Made by a program: the position numbers and the translations under genes. A stretch of DNA of 58,730 bases from JAFKKF01 sp035651055 (lineage in GTDB: Bacteria; Pseudomonadota; Alphaproteobacteria; Rhizobiales; Kaistiaceae): positions 1 through 58,730 of the forward strand of contig DASRGK010000068.1 of NCBI GenBank assembly GCA_035651055.1, given 5' to 3'. Below, in pieces: positions 54,016-58,730 of this stretch. The notes beneath the pieces were generated by a model that was not told where the DNA came from, did not search any database, and saw only the letters and a program-made list of their open reading frames with translations. Numbering within the stretch: position 1 is the stretch's first letter; each line of letters starts with the position of its first letter.

Positions 54016-54133
54016 GGGGCTCCCTCCTCCCGAGCCCCGACGATAAGGGCGCCGGTTTCCACTCCTCCCGGAAACCGGCACCCGCCCATAGGAAACGCCC
54101 GCCATCCTCCTCCCCTGGCGGGCGTTTTCTTTT
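54016..54133 (+). ncRNA. Cuckoo/CcsR-type anti-Shine-Dalgarno hairpin RNA
   Basis: Three perfect hairpins lie in a row after the DUF1127 gene. H1 has a 7-bp stem (54016-54022/54032-54038) and 9-nt loop CCTCCTCCC. H2 has a 10-bp stem (54051-54060/54070-54079) and loop ACTCCTCCC. H3 has a 12-bp stem (54093-54104/54116-54127) and loop TCCTCCTCCCC, and ends in TTTCTTTT as an intrinsic terminator. The shared CTCCTCCC core is complementary to GGAGG ribosome binding sites. This fits the alphaproteobacterial cuckoo RNA family, known downstream of DUF1127 genes. Having three hairpins rather than two is notable. Confidence 0.85.
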
Positions 54134-54179
54134 GAGGAACGGCCTGACAGGCCAAGGCCGTTCGGCTAATCCTCCGGCC

Positions 54180-55583
54180 ATGAAACCCGTCCATGTCATC
54201 GGCGGCGGCCTTGCCGGCTGCGAGGCGGCCTGGCAGCTCGCCAGCCGGGGCATTCCCGTGGTCCTCCACGAGATGCGTCCGGCGCGCTCGACCGAGGCGC
54301 ACAAGACCGACCGGCTGGCGGAACTCGTCTGCTCCAACTCATTCCGCTCGGACGACCGCGAACTCAACGCCGTCGGGCTCCTGCACGAGGAACTGCGGCG
54401 TTCGGGCTCGCTGATCATGCGGTCCGCCGATGCGCATCAGGTGCCGGCCGGCGGGGCGCTGGCGGTCGACCGCGATGGATTCGCCGATGCGGTCACGGCG
54501 GCGATTGCCGGGCATCCGCTGATCATCCTTGACCGGAGCGAGGTCGCAGGCCTGCCGCCAAGTGACTGGGACAGCGTCATAATCGCGACCGGACCGCTCA
54601 CCTCGGCGCCGCTTGCCGCGGCGATTCGCGAACTCACCGACGAGGACGCCCTCGCCTTCTTCGATGCGATCGCGCCGATCGTGCATTTCGAGACGATCGA
54701 CATGGACATCGCCTGGTTCCAGTCGCGCTATGACAAGGCAGGACCGGGCGGCACGGGCGCCGATTACATCAACTGCCCGATGAACCAGGACGAGTACGAA
54801 GCCTTTGTAAATGCTCTCCTTTCCGGCGAGCAGCACAAGGCGCATGACTGGGAGAAGGTGCCCTATTTCGACGGCTGCCTGCCGATCGAGGTGATGGCCG
54901 AGCGCGGGCGGGAGACGCTTCGTTTCGGACCGATGAAGCCGGTGGGGCTCACCAACCCGCTCCGGCCGGACGAAAAACCCTATGCGGTAGTGCAGCTTAG
55001 ACAGGACAATGCGCTCGGCACGCTGTTCAACATGGTCGGCTTCCAGACGAAGCTCCGCTATGCCATCCAGGCTGACATTTTCCGAATGATTCCAGGGCTG
55101 AAGAACGCCCAGTTCGCGCGGCTGGGCGGGCTGCACCGGAACACGTTCCTCAATTCTCCGAAGCTCCTCGACCGGACGCTCCGGCTCAAAGCCTTGCCGC
55201 GCCTCAGGTTTGCCGGACAGATCACCGGCTGCGAGGGGTACGTGGAATCGGCGGCGATCGGGCTGCTGGCCGGCCGGTTTGCCGCTGAGGAACGGCTGAA
55301 TCAAGCCATTTCGCCGCCGCCGGCAACCACCGCGCTCGGCGCGATTCTCGGCCACATCACCGGCGGCCATATCGCCGACGAATCCGCGCCCAACCGCTCG
55401 TTTCAGCCGATGAACGTCAATTTCGGCCTGTTTCCGCCGATGGAGCCGGTCGAGCGGAAAACCGGCGGGAGGAAAATGTCTTCCCTCGAGCGGGGACAAG
55501 CGAAGAAACGCGCCATCACGGCAAGAGCTCTGGAATCGCTCGACGGATGGCTCGGGATCAAGGCGGAATTGGCTGCGGAATAA
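54180..55583 (+). CDS. trmFO: Folate/FAD-dependent tRNA (uracil-54-C5)-methyltransferase TrmFO
   Basis: A 467-residue flavoprotein that makes ribothymidine at tRNA position 54 using methylenetetrahydrofolate. The N-terminal FAD motif is VIGGGLAGCEAAWQLA (5-20). LVCSNSFRSDD carries the catalytic cysteine region at about 50, and later blocks are YINCPMNQDEYEAFVNAL and FAGQITGCEGYVESAAIG. Length is typical. I chose the ATG at 54180, since the frame upstream runs into the RNA terminator. It is convergent with the squalene-synthase-like gene, 10 nt apart. Confidence 0.96.
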   Translation: MKPVHVIGGGLAGCEAAWQLASRGIPVVLHEMRPARSTEAHKTDRLAELVCSNSFRSDDRELNAVGLLHEELRRSGSLIMRSADAHQVPAGGALAVDRDGFADAVTAAIAGHPLIILDRSEVAGLPPSDWDSVIIATGPLTSAPLAAAIRELTDEDALAFFDAIAPIVHFETIDMDIAWFQSRYDKAGPGGTGADYINCPMNQDEYEAFVNALLSGEQHKAHDWEKVPYFDGCLPIEVMAERGRETLRFGPMKPVGLTNPLRPDEKPYAVVQLRQDNALGTLFNMVGFQTKLRYAIQADIFRMIPGLKNAQFARLGGLHRNTFLNSPKLLDRTLRLKALPRLRFAGQITGCEGYVESAAIGLLAGRFAAEERLNQAISPPPATTALGAILGHITGGHIADESAPNRSFQPMNVNFGLFPPMEPVERKTGGRKMSSLERGQAKKRAITARALESLDGWLGIKAELAAE

Positions 55584-55593
55584 CCGGACAGGG

Positions 55594-56427
55594 TCAGATC
55601 GGAGACGCCGATCCGGACGCTCGCCAGAGCCGCCACTGGCGACGCCATTGGGGGATATCCGGCCCGGCGGGCCGGGGATCGAAGCCGGCTTTGTCCACGC
55701 GCGCGAGATAGGGCTCGACCAGCACCAACGGCAGGTAGGACGGGCGGACCACGGAGTCGCTTGAGGCGAGAAGCGCGCGCGCCGCATCGAGGTGCCGGCG
55801 CGCGTTGCGGACGAGATCGGCGACGACGGCCTTGAGCTGCGGCGAGGCCGCGCCCGGAACCACGGTCGCCACGTCGAGGCCGTGATGCCCGGCAAGATCG
55901 GCGGGAAGGAAGCTCCGGTTCCCGACCGGATCGCGCGCGAGACTGCGAAGGATCGCGGCCGTGGCGAGGGCGACGCCGGCATGGCCGGAGAGTTCCGCGG
56001 TGCCGGGATTGCGGCCACCGGCAAGGATGATCGCACCGAGCTGGAAGAGCGCCGAAGCGGTGTCGCCGGCGTAGCCCTCGAGATCGTTCAGGCTCGGCAT
56101 CGGGTCGTCATAGAGGTCGAAGACGCGCGCTTGTAGAAGCCGCTCGAAAGCATCGAACGGCAGATGAAGGGTGGCGATGGTTTCGGCGAGCGCGACGGCG
56201 ACCGGATGGCCGCGTCCGCCGTCGGGCAGCGCCTCCCGCCACCAGGCCAGCCGGATCTCGCCGAGCCGCGGGTCGCTGACGCGGTCGCGCACGGCCGCGA
56301 CCTCGGCGTTGAAGGCGTGAAGGGCGAAGAGATGCTTGCGCGTTGCCTCCGGCGCGAAGAGGTCCGCGAGGTAGCGGTCGCGGTCGAGATCGCGCAGGAC
56401 ATTGGCGCATTCGGCAAAGACGTCCAT
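55594..56427 (-). CDS. Squalene/phytoene-synthase-like protein lacking catalytic motifs (NDUFAF6-like)
   Basis: A 277-residue protein of the trans-isoprenyl diphosphate synthase fold. It has FALHAFNAEVAAVRDRVSDP (about 34-53) and RLAWWREAL, the class signature of the group related to human NDUFAF6, but not the DxxxD/DDxxD metal-binding motifs of true phytoene or squalene synthases. The second motif position reads GYAGDTASALF (about 118-128). It is therefore probably not an isoprenoid synthase. NDUFAF6 is a complex I assembly factor, and another homologue of such a factor lies close by. Confidence 0.8.
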   Translation of the reverse strand: MDVFAECANVLRDLDRDRYLADLFAPEATRKHLFALHAFNAEVAAVRDRVSDPRLGEIRLAWWREALPDGGRGHPVAVALAETIATLHLPFDAFERLLQARVFDLYDDPMPSLNDLEGYAGDTASALFQLGAIILAGGRNPGTAELSGHAGVALATAAILRSLARDPVGNRSFLPADLAGHHGLDVATVVPGAASPQLKAVVADLVRNARRHLDAARALLASSDSVVRPSYLPLVLVEPYLARVDKAGFDPRPAGPDIPQWRRQWRLWRASGSASPI

Positions 56428-56516
56428 CGGCGGAGATATGGCCCGCGCCGATGGGGCAGTCCACCGGGATCGGGACGGAGGCGCATGCCCACCACTTCCC
56501 GCGGGAACCACGGACC

Positions 56517-56652
56517 GTCATCCCCGCAAAAGCGGGGATCCAGTATCCGCGAGATTGGTTGATGTGTCGCGCCCAGCGGTTTGATCCGTTCTGCACCGAC
56601 CGCGGATACAGGGTCCCCTTCCCTCGCCCCTCCGGGGCTCGCCGGGGATGAC
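56517..56652. repeat. REP-like inverted repeat element (second copy)
   Basis: GTCATCCCCGCAAAAGCGGG and onward to CCAGTATCCGCG (56517-56552) is mirrored by CGCGGATACAGGGTCCCC (from about 56600) and a terminal GGGGATGAC (56644-56652). It is the same family as 4594-4711, here with the right arm interrupted by about 25 bases of GC-rich sequence. It fills the gap between the squalene-synthase-like gene and the Mth938-domain gene. Confidence 0.75.
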
Positions 56653-56669
56653 GGGTAGTGCGAGTTGCG

Positions 56670-57044
56670 TCAGGTCACCGCGATGAGCGCGGCGGCGACG
56701 GCGCGTTCCTCGGCCAGGAGCACGTTGAAGGTGCGGACGGCCGCGCCGGTCGACATCGGCTCGGCGACGATCCCGGACGCGCGGAAGCTCTCCCGCAGCG
56801 CCTTCGGCAAGGGGACGAGCGAGATGCCGGTGCCGACCAGAAGCACGTCGATGGCCTCGGCCTCGGCGAAGACCGCGGCCAGGCCGGCCTCGTCGAGCGC
56901 CGGCTCCTTCCAGCCGTGAATGCCGCTCGGCAGGCACAGCAGCGAGCCGCGATGGGACATGCCGGCGAAGCGGAAGCCGCCGTTGCCGTAGGCGTCGATC
57001 GGGGCGCGTCCGGGGTAATGCGCGTCCCGGACGGTGATCGGCAT
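56670..57044 (-). CDS. Mth938-domain protein (DUF498, NDUFAF3-like)
   Basis: A 124-residue single-domain protein of the MTH938/NDUFAF3 family. The blocks IDAYGNGGFRFAGMSHRGSL (about 16-35), LLVGTGISLVPLPKALRESF and VEPMSTGAAVRTFNVLLAEE-like C-terminus are typical. Human NDUFAF3 is a complex I assembly factor. In bacteria the gene often lies beside secDF, as here; its ATG overlaps the secF stop (TGATG), so translation is coupled. Confidence 0.9.
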   Translation of the reverse strand: MPITVRDAHYPGRAPIDAYGNGGFRFAGMSHRGSLLCLPSGIHGWKEPALDEAGLAAVFAEAEAIDVLLVGTGISLVPLPKALRESFRASGIVAEPMSTGAAVRTFNVLLAEERAVAAALIAVT

Positions 57045-58000
57045 CAGGCCTTGGCGGCGCCGGCGTCCGCGTCTTCGGCGGCCGGCGCGACGGTCTTCGG
57101 CCGGATGTTGAAGTAGATGAGGATCGGGCCGCCGATGAAGATCGACGAGGCGGTGGCGACGAAGATGCCCCAGAGCATCGCGGCGGTGAACGAGCGGATG
57201 ACCGGGCCGCCGAAGACGAACAGCGCGCCGAGCGCAAGGAGCAGCGTCAGCGAGGTCATGATGGTGCGCGCCAGCGTCTGGTTGGTGGCGAGGTCGATGA
57301 CGTCGCGGATCGGCATCTGCTTGTACTTCCGCAATATCTCGCGGATGCGGTCGAAGATGACGACGGTGTCGTTCAGCGAATAGCCGATGATCGTCAGGAT
57401 GGCGGCGATCGAGGACAGGTCGAAATCGATCTGCGTGAGGGCGAAGAAGCCAACCGTCAGGATGGCGTCATGGACGAGCGTCGCCACGGCGGCGACACCG
57501 AACTGCCATTCGAAGCGGAACCAGATGTAGAGCATGATCCCGATGATGGTGACGAGCACGGCCAGCGTGCCGGTCTGCGCCAGTTCGCCGGAGACGCGCG
57601 GGCCGACCACCTCGACGCGGTCGAATTCGTAATCGGTGGTGCCGAGCGCCGCCTTCACCTTCTCGACGACCGCCTGCTGGGCCGCCTCGCCGCCTTCCTG
57701 CGCCGCGACGCGGATGAGCACGCTCTTCGCGTCGCCGATCGTCTGGATCTGGACCTCGCCGAGGCCGAGCGAATTGGTCTTCGCGCGGAGGCCGGCGACG
57801 TCGGCATCCTGGCCGTTGGTGGTGCGCACCTCGATGACGGTGCCGCCCTTGAAGTCGATGCCGGCATTGACGCCGACCGTGAAGAAGAGCGCGAACGAGA
57901 CGACGATGAGGACGAGCGAAATCGGCGTCCTGATCCGCGCCCAGTCCATGAACGGGAGATTGGTGTCGTCGGGGATGAGGCGGATGGGGCGCCAGCGCAT
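57044..58000 (-). CDS. secF: Protein translocase subunit SecF
   Basis: A 318-residue RND-type membrane protein that pairs with SecD and uses the proton gradient to help to complete Sec export. Six helices, a periplasmic domain after helix 1 (NAGIDFKGGTVIEVRTT at about 48-64) and the conserved ILTIIGYSLNDTVVIFDRIRE at about 208-228 are visible. It follows secD by 9 nt. Confidence 0.97.
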   Translation of the reverse strand: MRWRPIRLIPDDTNLPFMDWARIRTPISLVLIVVSFALFFTVGVNAGIDFKGGTVIEVRTTNGQDADVAGLRAKTNSLGLGEVQIQTIGDAKSVLIRVAAQEGGEAAQQAVVEKVKAALGTTDYEFDRVEVVGPRVSGELAQTGTLAVLVTIIGIMLYIWFRFEWQFGVAAVATLVHDAILTVGFFALTQIDFDLSSIAAILTIIGYSLNDTVVIFDRIREILRKYKQMPIRDVIDLATNQTLARTIMTSLTLLLALGALFVFGGPVIRSFTAAMLWGIFVATASSIFIGGPILIYFNIRPKTVAPAAEDADAGAAKA

Positions 58001-58009
58001 GGTGCGAGC

Positions 58010-58730
58010 CTAAAGCGGGATGACTTTGGGACGCGCGACGCGCACCCAGATCGAAACGATGAACCGCGTCACCAGGTAGGCGGTGAACAGCGTGGCGATG
58101 ATGCCGATGGCGAGCGTCACGGCGAAGCCGCGGATCGGACCCGAGCCCAGCCAGAACAGCGCGATCGCCGCGATGAGCGCGGTCAGGTGCGAGTCGATGA
58201 TGGTGGCGAAGGCGCGGCGGAAGCCGATATCGAGCGCCGAGATGGCGGTGCGCCCGGCGCGCTGCTCCTCGCGCATTCGTTCGTAGATGAGCACGTTGGC
58301 GTCGACCGCCATGCCCATGGTCAGGATGATGCCGGCAATGCCTGGGAGCGTCAGCGTCGCCCCGAGCGCGGTCAGGATGCCGAGCATCAGGAAATTGTTG
58401 CCGACCAGCGCGATATCCGCGAAGAGGCCGAGCAGGCCGTAGCAGACGACCATGAAGACCACGATCGCGACGGTGGCGACGACGGTGGCGATGATGCCGG
58501 CGCGGATCGAGTCGCGGCCGAGGCTCGGGCCGATCGTGCGCTCCTCGACGATGGTCAGCTTTGCCGGCAGCGAACCGGCGCGGAGCAGAATCGCGAGGTC
58601 GTTGGCGGTCTCGACGGTGAAGGAGCCGCTGATCTGGCCGGAGCCGCCGAGGATCGGCTCGCGGATGGTCGGGGCCGAGATCACCACATTGTCGAGGACG
58701 ATGGCGAAGGGCCGGCCCACATTCTTGGCG
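58010..58730 (-). CDS. secD: Protein translocase subunit SecD (3' part)
   Basis: The C-terminal about 239 residues of SecD; the gene continues past the window edge. It includes the end of the P1 periplasmic domain (FAIVLDNVVISAPTIREPI, GSFTVETANDLAILLRAGSL) and the membrane domain with GIAGIILTMGMAVDANVLIY and ERMREE, the proton-path aspartate region. It is upstream of secF in the usual secDF order. Confidence 0.96.
   Translation of the reverse strand, partial: AKNVGRPFAIVLDNVVISAPTIREPILGGSGQISGSFTVETANDLAILLRAGSLPAKLTIVEERTIGPSLGRDSIRAGIIATVVATVAIVVFMVVCYGLLGLFADIALVGNNFLMLGILTALGATLTLPGIAGIILTMGMAVDANVLIYERMREEQRAGRTAISALDIGFRRAFATIIDSHLTALIAAIALFWLGSGPIRGFAVTLAIGIIATLFTAYLVTRFIVSIWVRVARPKVIPL

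Overview
The window is a GC-rich chromosomal segment of an alphaproteobacterium, most probably of the order Hyphomicrobiales (Rhizobiales). I base this on conserved gene orders (ubiquinol-cytochrome c chaperone, DUF177, plsX, fabH, ihfA, MerR; ctaA beside DUF2842; secD, secF, Mth938-domain protein near a squalene/phytoene-synthase-like protein), a GTTC-N7-GTTC-like SOS box at recA, a K+-independent H+-pyrophosphatase, folate-dependent TrmFO and a DUF1127 gene followed by anti-Shine-Dalgarno hairpins. I see no phage, transposase, plasmid or CRISPR signature. It reads as stable core chromosome with two accessory blocks.

Layout. 1-6.8 kb: metY with a structured leader, a CoA-binding protein, two small envelope proteins, the rplM-rpsI ribosomal operon, speB and argC. 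6.8-9 kb: a 2-keto-4-pentenoate hydratase-like gene overlapping ctaA, then DUF2842. 9-19.6 kb: an exopolysaccharide block with a Wzc-like chain-length protein whose kinase domain looks degenerate, a Wza-like lipoprotein, a GT4 glycosyltransferase, a WcaJ/ExoY-type priming transferase, a Wzy/WaaL-like polymerase, an acyltransferase-3 and a large glycosyltransferase-sulfotransferase fusion. No Wzx flippase is visible. 19.8-24.9 kb: tRNA-Pro(GGG), the MerR-ihfA-fabH-plsX-DUF177-chaperone cluster, and bamE facing it. 25-39 kb: hppA, a TetR regulator with three operator-like repeats before an exported AhpD-like protein, icd, then a leftward group of a K+ channel, alaS, an Asp/Asn hydroxylase, a VOC protein, recA and a beta-CASP nuclease.

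37.9-53.2 kb is a sugar-catabolism island. It holds pseudouridine genes psuK-psuG, two complete ribose-type ABC importers, an HtrA-like protease, an amidohydrolase, an RpiR-family regulator and inositol genes iolG, iolC and iolB. Four copies of a GGAA-N6-TTCY inverted repeat lie in the promoter regions of both importers, the regulator and the iolG/iolC divergent pair. This suggests that one IolR-type regulon joins them. iolD and iolE are not in the window.

53.2-58.7 kb: a NUDIX hydrolase, the DUF1127 gene with a three-hairpin RNA whose loops all carry an anti-Shine-Dalgarno CTCCTCCC core (cuckoo/CcsR type), trmFO, an NDUFAF6-like protein, an NDUFAF3-like protein, secF and the 3' part of secD. 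REP-like inverted repeats occur near 4.6 kb and 56.5 kb.
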